A DNA stretch of 17,974 nt from Desulfobacteraceae bacterium (lineage in GTDB: Bacteria > Desulfobacterota > Desulfobulbia > Desulfobulbales > Desulfobulbaceae): assembly GCA_022837185.1 (NCBI GenBank), contig JALHJD010000029.1:1-17974 (forward strand). The letters run 5' to 3'. Below are positions 1 through 7,636 of this stretch, piece after piece. A program made the position numbers and the translations under genes. Each line of letters starts with the position of its first letter. The first letter of the stretch is position 1. The notes beneath the pieces were generated by a model. It was not told the origin of the DNA. It was given only the letters and a program-made list of their open reading frames with translations, and searched no databases.

Positions 1-727
1 CGCCGCGGACCGCGCGCACATAAGCGATGTTCGACTTAATGGAGGCTCCGTCCGTACTGTAGTAGAAATGCACGAGCCACGCGGAGTCCGTAAAGCCGGC
101 GTTGGTAGTGGACGACCAGTAAGGGGACGGCACCTTGTTCGGAAAATAGGCAGTACTGATGCTGGGATTGAAGCGGGAGCGATCCACCAGGGTCTTCAAC
201 TCCTTGATGGTTGGCAGCCGCCAGTCGGTGTATCCTCCATAGGCGGAGTTGTTGAGGGCGGCAAGAAAGTCCTCGGTGCCGTTGGCGCCGCAAATGCCCG
301 GATTGCCGCCGTTGGCGGCAGGATTGGTGTCGCACCAGGTATAGGTGTTGTCCGCGTCATGCGGGTTGGCGTAGTCCTGGACGCTGTCCCTGTTCCGCTT
401 TCCCTCCCAGATCAGGCCGGTGACATTGTCCCGGACCATGGTCCAGGAAGCGGCGGATTCAGGCAGGGCGTTGTCCGAGCCGTCCAGCTTGGTGTAGAAA
501 CGGGCCGGACCTGCGTACTGCGCATCCTGACCGTACAAGGGCTGGCCCTCGGCTGGACAGGGGTCCAGGATATAGCCGAAGGCATTATAGCTGGCATCAT
601 AACATGTCGTCTGCCCGGTGTCAGGCCAGATGGAAAAAGCCGGGCCGGAATTGTTCCAGGCCCGGGCCTGTCCGGAACAAAGAACTGTGAGGATCAGAAG
701 AAACTGAACAGTAAAGAATTTCACCAT
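1..727 (-). CDS. Secreted DUF1566 / Lcl C-terminal domain protein (3' end cut by window)
   Basis: Reading the minus strand from the ATG at 727 gives 242 codons without a stop up to the window edge. Residues 1-23 form a signal peptide: a short charged start, a Leu/Phe/Val-rich core and an A-R-A cleavage site before Trp24. Cys17 is preceded by Leu, so a lipobox is unlikely. Residues about 33-71 carry the 'DTGQT.CYD...CP..GQ..YGQDAQY' segment often seen before this domain. From about residue 95 come the DUF1566/Lcl landmarks VTGLIWE, YTDWRLPTIKEL, YWSST and a final YVRAVRG. These proteins are exported and some are linked to adhesion or the cell surface, but no reaction is known. The terminal YVRAVRG usually lies near the end of the domain, so few residues are probably missing. 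A GAGG about 8 bases before the ATG serves as ribosome binding site. Expression is probably controlled by the upstream riboswitch. Confidence 0.85.
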   Translation of the reverse strand, partial: MVKFFTVQFLLILTVLCSGQARAWNNSGPAFSIWPDTGQTTCYDASYNAFGYILDPCPAEGQPLYGQDAQYAGPARFYTKLDGSDNALPESAASWTMVRDNVTGLIWEGKRNRDSVQDYANPHDADNTYTWCDTNPAANGGNPGICGANGTEDFLAALNNSAYGGYTDWRLPTIKELKTLVDRSRFNPSISTAYFPNKVPSPYWSSTTNAGFTDSAWLVHFYYSTDGASIKSNIAYVRAVRG

Positions 728-772
728 ATCGATGCCCTCTGACCAGATGAATCTTCTTGCTCCCGGGGGAAT

Positions 773-809
773 AAAAAAAGCCGGATCACCAAATCCATGG
801 CAACCCGGC
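773..809 (-). terminator. Riboswitch expression platform: intrinsic terminator
   Basis: On the minus strand, 809-799 (GCCGGGTTGCC) pairs with 790-780 (GGTGATCCGGC) as an 11-bp stem with several G-U pairs and an 8-base loop. Seven T residues follow directly (779-773). The 5' arm is also the 3' edge of the putative aptamer, so aptamer and terminator cannot both form. That predicts ligand binding favours read-through (an ON switch); this last step is inference. Confidence 0.75.
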
Positions 810-867
810 CGTCTCTAAAGATCCGTGGCTTTCCGACCCTGCCTCTCGGCAAGTGTAGCTTTTCAGT
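795..867 (-). promoter_or_regulatory. GEMM-like riboswitch aptamer (c-di-GMP-I class)
   Basis: The minus-strand RNA from about 867 contains a P2 hairpin CUUGCC-GAGA-GGCAGG (855-840) with a GNRA loop. GGAAAGCCACGG follows, close to the GEMM core 'GCAAAGCCACGG', then a short P3 and the conserved-looking GCCGGGUUGCC (809-799). Order and spacing match GEMM-I aptamers, which in deltaproteobacteria bind c-di-GMP or, in the GEMM-Ib variant, 3',3'-cGAMP. By hand alignment the base expected to read the ligand before P2 is G (c-di-GMP-like), but I could not align it firmly. P1 looks weak and the core has two differences from consensus, so it could be a divergent or decayed member. Confidence 0.62.
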
Positions 868-871
868 CCCT

Positions 872-901
872 ATTATATCATTGCCGGATATTGGAAGTCA
901 A
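872..901 (-). promoter_or_regulatory. Sigma-70 promoter of the DUF1566 gene
   Basis: On the minus strand there is TTGACT (901-896), an 18-base spacer and a perfect TATAAT (877-872). Transcription would start near 865-867, just before the aptamer, giving a leader of about 140 bases to the ATG at 727. The fit to consensus suggests strong constitutive initiation with control left to the riboswitch. Confidence 0.75.
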
Positions 902-1015
902 AAAAGGGTATTGCAGCCCTCCGGGCTGAGTTTGACCGGTTTTACAAAAACTGTGCGAATTGAAATAGGGCGGTTCAGCGCGGACACCAACAAATTTTTT
1001 CGGACAGCACCGGAC

Positions 1016-1050
1016 AAAAAAAACCCGCTTCCTTTCTCTGGAGCGGGTTT
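1016..1050 (-). terminator. Intrinsic terminator downstream of tRNA-Ser
   Basis: CCCGCT (1024-1029) pairs with AGCGGG (1042-1047), and flanking A/T pairs lengthen the stem; the loop is about 10-12 bases. On the minus strand it is followed by eight T residues (1023-1016). It lies about 35 bases after the tRNA CCA end. On the plus strand the stem is followed by only TTTTCT, so it may work weakly in both directions. Confidence 0.8.
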
Positions 1051-1084
1051 TCTGGACACTATCGGACTTTACTGAATGTTAATT

Positions 1085-1174
1085 TGGCGGAGGAGCAGGG
1101 ATTCGAACCCTGGGTGGAGTTACCCCCACAACGGTTTTCGAGACCGTCCCGTTCAACCGCTCCGGCACTCCTCC
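1085..1174 (-). tRNA. tRNA-Ser (anticodon CGA), CCA encoded
   Basis: The minus strand folds as a class II tRNA. The acceptor GGAGGAG (1174-1168) pairs with CTCCTCC, the discriminator is G (1088) and CCA is encoded (1087-1085). The anticodon stem ACGGT/ACCGT closes the loop CTCGAAA, giving anticodon CGA (1140-1138), which reads UCG. A long variable arm (about GTGGGGGTAACTCCAC) is typical of serine tRNAs. The T arm carries GGTTCGAATCC. No integrase or duplicated tRNA end is seen nearby, so it does not appear to be an occupied attachment site. Confidence 0.97.
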
Positions 1175-1381
1175 GTTTGTCGGCATGCTGCCATTGTCTG
1201 CCCTTGTCACAGGACCTCCATGGTGGGCGGCCATCAAAAATACATGGATTTTCCACCACCGTCAAGCTTCTGTCCGGTTTTTCGTCCCTCCCCCGCATTC
1301 CGCTCCAGACCGCAGCGCTCCTGGAAACCGCCTGGCAGCCCTGAGGGGAGTTCACCCGGTGCTTCTTCCCGCCCGTCCGGT

Positions 1382-1410
1382 TTGACATGGAACGGCCTTT
1401 GGCATACACT
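1382..1410 (+). promoter_or_regulatory. Sigma-70 promoter of fumC
   Basis: A perfect TTGACA (1382-1387) is followed by a 17-base spacer and TACACT (1405-1410, four of six matches to TATAAT). Transcription would start near 1417, giving a leader of about 87 bases before the fumC ATG. From 1176 to 1381 I see no gene or other clear element. Confidence 0.7.
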
Positions 1411-1432
1411 GAGCCGCATCAAGGAGAAACCC

Positions 1433-1473
1433 CCGCTCCCGGGAGCGGACGGCGGCCTTTCTTCCCGCCGCCG
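1433..1473 (+). promoter_or_regulatory. Two tandem hairpins in the fumC leader
   Basis: The first is a perfect 16-base palindrome, CCGCTCCC/GGGAGCGG (1433-1448). The second is a 7-bp stem, CGGCGGC (1450-1456) with GCCGCCG (1467-1473), around a pyrimidine-rich loop. No T-run follows either. Together they fill the space between an AAGGAG (1421-1426) that has no start codon within reach and the fumC start. They may stabilise the mRNA or regulate translation; there is no direct evidence for either. Confidence 0.4.
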
Positions 1474-1503
1474 GAAAGTCAACCCCAGCATAACGGAAAC
1501 ATC

Positions 1504-2895
<1,392 letters not shown>

Positions 2896-2904
2896 CGGGC
2901 CGAC

Positions 2905-2931
2905 GGGCGGCGTCTCAGGCCGTCGCCCTTT
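2905..2931 (+). terminator. Weak terminator-like hairpin after fumC
   Basis: GGGCGGCG (2905-2912) pairs with CGTCGCCC (2921-2928), an 8-bp GC-rich stem with one G-U pair, followed only by TTT. It overlaps the last codons of the convergent PAS gene. It may stop fumC transcripts, but the short T-run makes this uncertain. Confidence 0.35.
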
Positions 2932-3430
2932 CGGTCACATCATCGATGCGGAGCAGGATCTGGTGGTCGATTTTTTCCGTTGACACATTGAACCGCATGA
3001 TGCGGTTGCCATGGGGAGTTTCAATATTTTGAAAGGCAGGCACGTTGGTGTACCCCCTGCCATGGGCCAGGGTGTCCATCACCAGGTTCCTGATCGCGCA
3101 TGTCCGGCAGTAGTCGGTGCGGCCGCACCCCTTGGGCAGATTGGCAAAGGCGCAGCCGAAGACTTCTCCCCCCGGATGCCCCTCGATATCGACGAGGTTC
3201 TTGCCCAGCAGCTTCTGACCGCTGGCGTTGGCCGTCCGCACAACTCCCCGGCTGTCCAGGACCAGCACCGGCTCGGTAATATCGTTCAGCCTGTCCCTGA
3301 CCTCGCTGGGGAGATCATCGGCCAGATGAAGGGTGCACCTGGCGCATAACCCGTGGGTTACCACCTTTTCCGTGCGCTGCTCTTCCTGGGGCCGCAAAGG
3401 CCTCTTGCACCGGAAACATATTCTTGCCAT
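2915..3430 (-). CDS. Small Cys-rich PAS-domain protein, function unknown
   Basis: This 171-residue protein has two visible parts. Residues 1-40 hold a zinc-ribbon-like pair, CFRC (5-8) and CARC (29-32). Residues about 42-168 look like a PAS domain: RLNDITEPVLVLDSRGVVRTANASGQ opens it and the final ILLRIDDVTER resembles a PAC end. Inside the PAS region four cysteines (93, 102, 108, 111) form the pattern C-x8-C-x5-C-x2-C followed by AIRN, which could hold an Fe-S cluster, zinc or another cofactor. There is no kinase, cyclase or DNA-binding output domain, so it may be a stand-alone redox or ligand sensor acting through a partner. A GGGGG about 9 bases upstream supports the ATG at 3430. It lies downstream of ilvD on the same strand, 108 bases away, so co-transcription is possible. 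Confidence 0.8.
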   Translation of the reverse strand: MARICFRCKRPLRPQEEQRTEKVVTHGLCARCTLHLADDLPSEVRDRLNDITEPVLVLDSRGVVRTANASGQKLLGKNLVDIEGHPGGEVFGCAFANLPKGCGRTDYCRTCAIRNLVMDTLAHGRGYTNVPAFQNIETPHGNRIMRFNVSTEKIDHQILLRIDDVTERATA

Positions 3431-3467
3431 CTTCTCTTACCCCCAATGAAATACTATGCGGACCCCG

Positions 3468-3518
3468 GCTCCGGATGCGCTGCCATGCACGCGGGGCCGG
3501 CCCCCGGCAATCCGGAGC
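3468..3518 (-). other. Large inverted repeat between ilvD and the PAS gene
   Basis: GCTCCGGAT (3468-3476) and ATCCGGAGC (3510-3518) form a perfect 9-bp stem. An inner TGCC/GGCA stem and a GGGGCCGGCCCC palindrome (3493-3504) lie within it. No T-run follows on the minus strand, so it is not a classical terminator of ilvD. It could be an mRNA processing or stability element between the two genes. Confidence 0.45.
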
Positions 3519-3538
3519 GGATGCCGCCCGGCGGCCGG

Positions 3539-5368
3539 TCACGGCAGCCGGCGCACCGCCCCCTGGTCAGCCGAGGAGGCGAAATGGGCGTAGGCCCTGA
3601 GGGCCGGGGAAACGACCCGCTCACGCACGGGGGTGAAAGCCTTTTTCCCTTTGGCCTCCTCCGCGCTTCTCCGGCGGGCAAGCTCCTCGGCGTCGACGCG
3701 CAGTTCAAGCTTGCGCCGGGGAATATCTATCTCCACCGCATCACCGTCGCGAACCAGCCCGATGGCGCCGCCGCCCGCCGCTTCCGGGGAGACATGGCCG
3801 ATGGACAGGCCGGACGTCCCCCCGGAAAACCGCCCGTCGGTCACCAGGGCGCATTCGGCCCCCAGGTGCATGGATTTGAGATAGGAGGTGGGATAGAGCA
3901 TCTCCTGCATTCCCGGCCCGCCCCTGGGTCCTTCAAAAAGGATGAAAACGACATCGCCGGCTTTGACCTTTCCGGCCAGGATCCCCTCGCACGCGGCCTC
4001 CTGCGAATGATAGACCCTGGCCGTGCCGCTGAACTGAAACCGGGAGGGATCGACCCCGGCCGTCTTGACAATGCTGCCGCTGCGGGCGATATTGCCGTAG
4101 AGGACCGCCAGTCCCCCCTCCCTGCTGTAGCAGTGCGCGGCATCGCGGATACAGCCTGATTCCCGGTCGAGATCAAGTTCGCTGTACATGGTCACCTGCG
4201 AACCCATGACCAGGTTGCGCCCTTTCCCTGCCGGCGCGCTCCGGTACAGGAGGAGGGCCTCCTCGGTGACCGTCGGCCGCATGACGTCGTAGCGCTCCAG
4301 GGCCTGGGCCAGGGTCAGGCCGTCGGCCCGGAAAACCGAGGTGTCCACCAGTCCGGCCCGGTCCAGCTCGCCGAGAATGCCAAGAATGCCGCCGGCCCGG
4401 TTGACATCCTCGACATGATACGGCGAACTGGGGGCGACCTTGCACAGGTTGGGAATTTTTCTCGACAAGCGGTCGATGTCCGCCATGGTGAAGTCGACGC
4501 CCGCCTCATTGGCAATGGCCAGCAGGTGCAGCACCGTGTTGGTTGAGCCGCCCATGGCGATATCCAGGGCCATGGCATTGTCAAAGGCGGGCCGGGAGGC
4601 GATGCTGCGGGGCAGGACCGAGGCGTCGCCCCGGCCGTACCAGGCCTCGCACATCGCGACAATCCGGCGCGCCGCCTGCTCGAAAAGCGCCGAGCGGTTG
4701 GCATGGGTGGCCACCACCGTGCCGTTGCCCGGCAGGGCCAGACCGATGGCCTCGTTCAGGCAGTTCATCGAATTGGCGGTAAACATGCCTGAGCATGACC
4801 CGCAGGTCGGGCAGGCCGCCTGTTCGACCTCCGCCACCTCTTCATCCGAAACAGCCGGGTCGGCGGCCATGACCATGGCGTCGATCAGATCGTAGCGCTT
4901 CTCGCGGATGACACCGGCCTCCATGGGGCCGCCCGAGACGAATATCGCCGGGATATTGAGGCGCATGGCGGCCATCAGCATGCCGGGGGTGATCTTGTCG
5001 CAGTTGGAAATGCAGACCATGGCATCGACCTTGTGGGCGTTGCACATGTATTCCACCGAATCGGCGATCAATTCCCTGGAGGGAAGGGAATAGAGCATGC
5101 CGTCGTGTCCCATGGCGATGCCGTCGTCAATGGCGATGGTGTTGAACTCCGGGGCGAAACATCCCTGTTTTTCAATGAGCCGCTTGACCCGCTGCCCGAC
5201 CTCATGCAGATGGACATGGCCGGGCACCATCTGGGTGAACGAATTGACCACGGCGATGATCGGCCGGCCGATCTGCTCCTCCGTCATGCCGTTGGCCCGC
5301 CACAATGCCCGCGCTCCCGCCATTCTCCTGCCCTGTGTCGTCACGCTGCTGCGTAATGGAACGCCCAT
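3539..5368 (-). CDS. ilvD: Dihydroxy-acid dehydratase
   Basis: This 609-residue enzyme dehydrates 2,3-dihydroxy-isovalerate and 2,3-dihydroxy-3-methylvalerate in the common pathway to valine, leucine and isoleucine. Motifs in order are [14 protein letters not shown], the Mg-binding IDDGIAMGH (Asp81), [10 protein letters not shown] (Cys123, Lys125), [18 protein letters not shown] from 196, GGSTNTVLH, and [21 protein letters not shown] near the C-terminus. Length and sequence follow the E. coli-type IlvD. It lacks the extra early Cys of the [2Fe-2S] plant/actinobacterial form, which suggests a [4Fe-4S] enzyme. The ATG at 5368 has a strong AAGGAGG 7 bases upstream. The frame stays open a further 31 codons upstream, but that stretch is promoter DNA. 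Confidence 0.97.
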   Translation of the reverse strand: MGVPLRSSVTTQGRRMAGARALWRANGMTEEQIGRPIIAVVNSFTQMVPGHVHLHEVGQRVKRLIEKQGCFAPEFNTIAIDDGIAMGHDGMLYSLPSRELIADSVEYMCNAHKVDAMVCISNCDKITPGMLMAAMRLNIPAIFVSGGPMEAGVIREKRYDLIDAMVMAADPAVSDEEVAEVEQAACPTCGSCSGMFTANSMNCLNEAIGLALPGNGTVVATHANRSALFEQAARRIVAMCEAWYGRGDASVLPRSIASRPAFDNAMALDIAMGGSTNTVLHLLAIANEAGVDFTMADIDRLSRKIPNLCKVAPSSPYHVEDVNRAGGILGILGELDRAGLVDTSVFRADGLTLAQALERYDVMRPTVTEEALLLYRSAPAGKGRNLVMGSQVTMYSELDLDRESGCIRDAAHCYSREGGLAVLYGNIARSGSIVKTAGVDPSRFQFSGTARVYHSQEAACEGILAGKVKAGDVVFILFEGPRGGPGMQEMLYPTSYLKSMHLGAECALVTDGRFSGGTSGLSIGHVSPEAAGGGAIGLVRDGDAVEIDIPRRKLELRVDAEELARRRSAEEAKGKKAFTPVRERVVSPALRAYAHFASSADQGAVRRLP

Positions 5369-5434
5369 ATGTCCGCCTCCTTGCCGCTGAAGGTGAAAAT
5401 TCATTTTTTTCTTGTAATTTGCCGTCAGTAAGAG

Positions 5435-5461
5435 ATAGTACAACAAGAAGAACTCTGTCAA
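5435..5461 (-). promoter_or_regulatory. Likely promoter of ilvD
   Basis: On the minus strand a perfect TTGACA (5461-5456) is followed by a 15-base spacer and TACTAT (5440-5435). The spacer is shorter than the preferred 17, so the promoter may be weak or activator-aided. It lies in the 113-base gap between ilvD and the divergent pilT-like gene, and any pilT promoter must overlap it. Confidence 0.5.
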
Positions 5462-5481
5462 TACCTTATACGGATGCCGGC

Positions 5482-6654
5482 ATGAAACAGCAGGAAATCA
5501 ACTACTGGATCACCGCCATGCTCAACAGGCATGAACGGGTGTCCGACCTGAACATAACGGTCGGCAAGCCCCTGCAGGTGGAGAGCGACGGAGTCCTGGT
5601 GCCCGTCGACGTCACGCCGCCGATCAGGGAGCTGACCCCCTTTCAGACCGAGGTGTTCGCCCTCAACCTGATCGGCGCCAACCAGCGGCTGCTCAGGGAT
5701 CTCATTACCAGGGGCTCCTGTGACCTCTCCTATTCGCTCAATGACGAAACGCGGTTCAGGGTCAATATCTTTCACCAGAAAGGGCATATCTCAGCCGTCC
5801 TGCGCAAGCTTGAAACCAAACTGCCCACCATCGAAGGGTTCAATTTTCCCGACGCCTTCAACCTGATGGCCAGGGAGCGGAACGGCCTGATTCTCTTCAC
5901 CGGCGCCACCGGTACCGGCAAGACAACCAGCATGGCCGCCATCCTCAACAAGATCAATGATGAACGTCCGGTCCACGTCGTCACCCTGGAGGATCCCATC
6001 GAATATGTCCATCCCCACAAGGTGGCGACCTTCAACCAGCGCGAACTGGGCGACGACTTCGATCAGTTCGCCAGCGGGCTGCGGGCCGCCCTGCGCCAGG
6101 CCCCGAAAGTCATCCTGGTCGGCGAGATCCGCGACCGGGAAACGCTCGAAATCGCCCTCACCGCGGCCGAAACCGGCCACGTGGTTTTTTCCTCCCTGCA
6201 TACGATAGATGCCGGACAGACGGTCAACCGCATCCTGGGCATGTTCGAACACGACGAACAGCCGCAGATACGGAACCGGCTGGCGGATACCATCCGCTGG
6301 ATCGTCAGCCAGCGGCTGCTGCCCAAAATCGGCGGCGGGCGGATCGCGGCCATGGAAATCCTCTGCACCAGCCTCCGCGTCAAGGACCTGATCATCAACG
6401 GCGAAACCGAGGAAAAAACCTTTTACAATGTCATCAAGGCCGGTTCGACCAGCAACATGCGCACCTTTGACCAGCACCTGCTGGAACTGTACGAAATGGG
6501 GCTGATCACCGAGGAGTCGGCCATTACCTTCAGCTCCCATCGCAGTGAAATCAAACGCGGACTCGATACCGTCAAATCGGCCAGGGGCGAAAAGACCTCC
6601 GATATTGACGAACTGAAAATGGAGCAGGAGGAAACCGACGACTCCTTCTTCTAG
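5482..6654 (+). CDS. pilT: PilT/PilU-family type IV pilus retraction ATPase
   Basis: This 390-residue secretion ATPase of the PilT class would power type IV pilus retraction at the inner membrane (twitching, DNA uptake, surface sensing). Residues 1-130 are the N-terminal PAS-like PilT domain ([17 protein letters not shown]). Walker A is GATGTGKT at 141-148, the Asp box is [12 protein letters not shown], Walker B lies around 210-218 (ILVGEIRD) and the His box at about 233 ([12 protein letters not shown]). IVSQRLLPK follows. An acidic C-terminal tail ([14 protein letters not shown]) lengthens it beyond usual PilT and is reminiscent of PilU, so PilU is an alternative. No good ribosome binding site precedes the ATG at 5482, but there is no better in-frame start. 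A zinc-ribbon protein gene follows 83 bases later. No other pilus gene is in the window. Confidence 0.92.
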   Translation: MKQQEINYWITAMLNRHERVSDLNITVGKPLQVESDGVLVPVDVTPPIRELTPFQTEVFALNLIGANQRLLRDLITRGSCDLSYSLNDETRFRVNIFHQKGHISAVLRKLETKLPTIEGFNFPDAFNLMARERNGLILFTGATGTGKTTSMAAILNKINDERPVHVVTLEDPIEYVHPHKVATFNQRELGDDFDQFASGLRAALRQAPKVILVGEIRDRETLEIALTAAETGHVVFSSLHTIDAGQTVNRILGMFEHDEQPQIRNRLADTIRWIVSQRLLPKIGGGRIAAMEILCTSLRVKDLIINGETEEKTFYNVIKAGSTSNMRTFDQHLLELYEMGLITEESAITFSSHRSEIKRGLDTVKSARGEKTSDIDELKMEQEETDDSFF

Positions 6655-6737
6655 GGAGTCCAGGCCCTTTCTCCGTCCCCGGGGCCGGCGGCGCCGGGAA
6701 ACAGCCCCAGAGGCCCATACGCAATCCGGAGCAGCAC

Positions 6738-7424
6738 ATGATCACTTCCTGTCCCCACTGTCAGAGCCCCCTCACCATCGGCGAGGCGCAGCAGGAAAAA
6801 CTGAAAAAAGCCCTGGCCGCCCTGACGCCGGGCAAAAAGCTGACCATCAGGTGTCCGTCCTGCAGCAAACCCATTGTGTTCGGTGCCCGGAACGAGCCGA
6901 AGGCGAACCCCGCCGCGGCCGTCATCCTTCCCGGACCCCCCGACTTGACCTGGATGAAGGAGGGCCGTCTCCAGGATGACGAAAAACTCGAAGATGTGCC
7001 CATGGCCCTTGTCCTGTATCCCGAGCACAAGCAGCGGGACATCGTCCGCGAGGCCCTCGAGTCGGTGGGCTACCAGGTGATTGCCGCCGCCGATGCCGGC
7101 GAGGCGATGGAGCGGATGCGGTTTGTCAACTTTGCCTGCGTCGTCCAGCACTCCCAGCTTGATGGACCGGCCCTTGAACAATCAACTTTTCATCAATACA
7201 TGCGCAACCTGGCCATGACCAGGCGGCGCTACATCTTTTACATCCTCATCGGCCCCGAATTTCATACCCTCTATTACCTTCAGGCCCTGGTCCACAGCGC
7301 CAACCTGGTGGTCAACGAAAAAGACCTCCTCAATCTGAACCTGGCTTTGCGCAAGGCTATTCCCGTCTATGAAGAACTGTTCGGCCCCTTTATGGAAGAA
7401 CTGACTTCCGCCGGCAGAAGCTGA
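6738..7424 (+). CDS. Zinc-ribbon plus pseudo-receiver protein, function unknown
   Basis: This is a 228-residue protein of unassigned function. The N-terminus is a zinc ribbon with CPHC (5-8) and CPSC (39-42). A Pro/Ala-rich linker (about 50-85) leads to a region at about 88-215 that reads like a response-regulator receiver fold: MALVLYP, ALESVGYQVIAAADAGEAMERM, FACVVQH and a later VNEKDLLNLNLALRKAI. The position where a receiver has its phospho-acceptor Asp is Gln137/His138, and the first-strand acidic pair is missing. It is therefore probably a non-phosphorylated pseudo-receiver used for protein contacts. There is no signal peptide or membrane segment. A GGAG 7 bases before the ATG supports the start. 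It follows the PilT-like gene on the same strand (83-base gap), suggesting a role with that ATPase or in pilus control; this is inference from position only. Confidence 0.78.
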   Translation: MITSCPHCQSPLTIGEAQQEKLKKALAALTPGKKLTIRCPSCSKPIVFGARNEPKANPAAAVILPGPPDLTWMKEGRLQDDEKLEDVPMALVLYPEHKQRDIVREALESVGYQVIAAADAGEAMERMRFVNFACVVQHSQLDGPALEQSTFHQYMRNLAMTRRRYIFYILIGPEFHTLYYLQALVHSANLVVNEKDLLNLNLALRKAIPVYEELFGPFMEELTSAGRS

Positions 7425-7494
7425 TCAGGGTACTCCGCCCGGCCGCGATTTCCGCTTTTTCCCGGAAAAAAGACAGATTTTCAGGATGAAACAG

Positions 7495-7523
7495 TTGTTT
7501 TTACCTGACAACTCTGTTAATTA
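7495..7523 (+). promoter_or_regulatory. Possible promoter of rpsA
   Basis: TTGTTT (7495-7500), a 17-base spacer and TAATTA (7518-7523) lie in an AT-rich patch in the 212-base gap before rpsA. Matches are only partial. Downstream, CCAGCC and GGCTGG (about 7537-7560) could form a hairpin in the S1 leader. S1 genes are often autoregulated through their leader, but nothing here proves it. Confidence 0.3.
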
Positions 7524-7636
7524 ATTTTTCTTAACCAGCCATCCGCAGGAAGGGCGGCTGGAGATGGATTACCCCAACGTCAACCTTTAACCACAGTAAC
7601 GGCCGGCAAAACCGGTCCACCAAGGAAAAAAAACCC

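Noticed and set aside
68..742. 224-codon open frame on the plus strand opposite the DUF1566 gene
   Set aside because: Low-complexity Gly/Val/Arg product with no family motif; the opposite strand encodes a recognisable signal peptide and Lcl domain.
1085..1174. tRNA-Ser as an integration site of a mobile element
   Set aside because: No integrase, no direct repeat of the tRNA end and ordinary core genes on both sides.
1421..1426. AAGGAG in the fumC leader as the sign of a small leader gene
   Set aside because: No ATG, GTG or TTG lies at a usable distance downstream.
5369..5461. Leu-rich 31-codon upstream extension of ilvD (FFLLYYLLL), possibly an attenuation leader peptide
   Set aside because: It would start at a TTG inside the -35 hexamer, has no ribosome binding site, is in frame with ilvD and has no terminator between; the strong AAGGAGG supports the later start.
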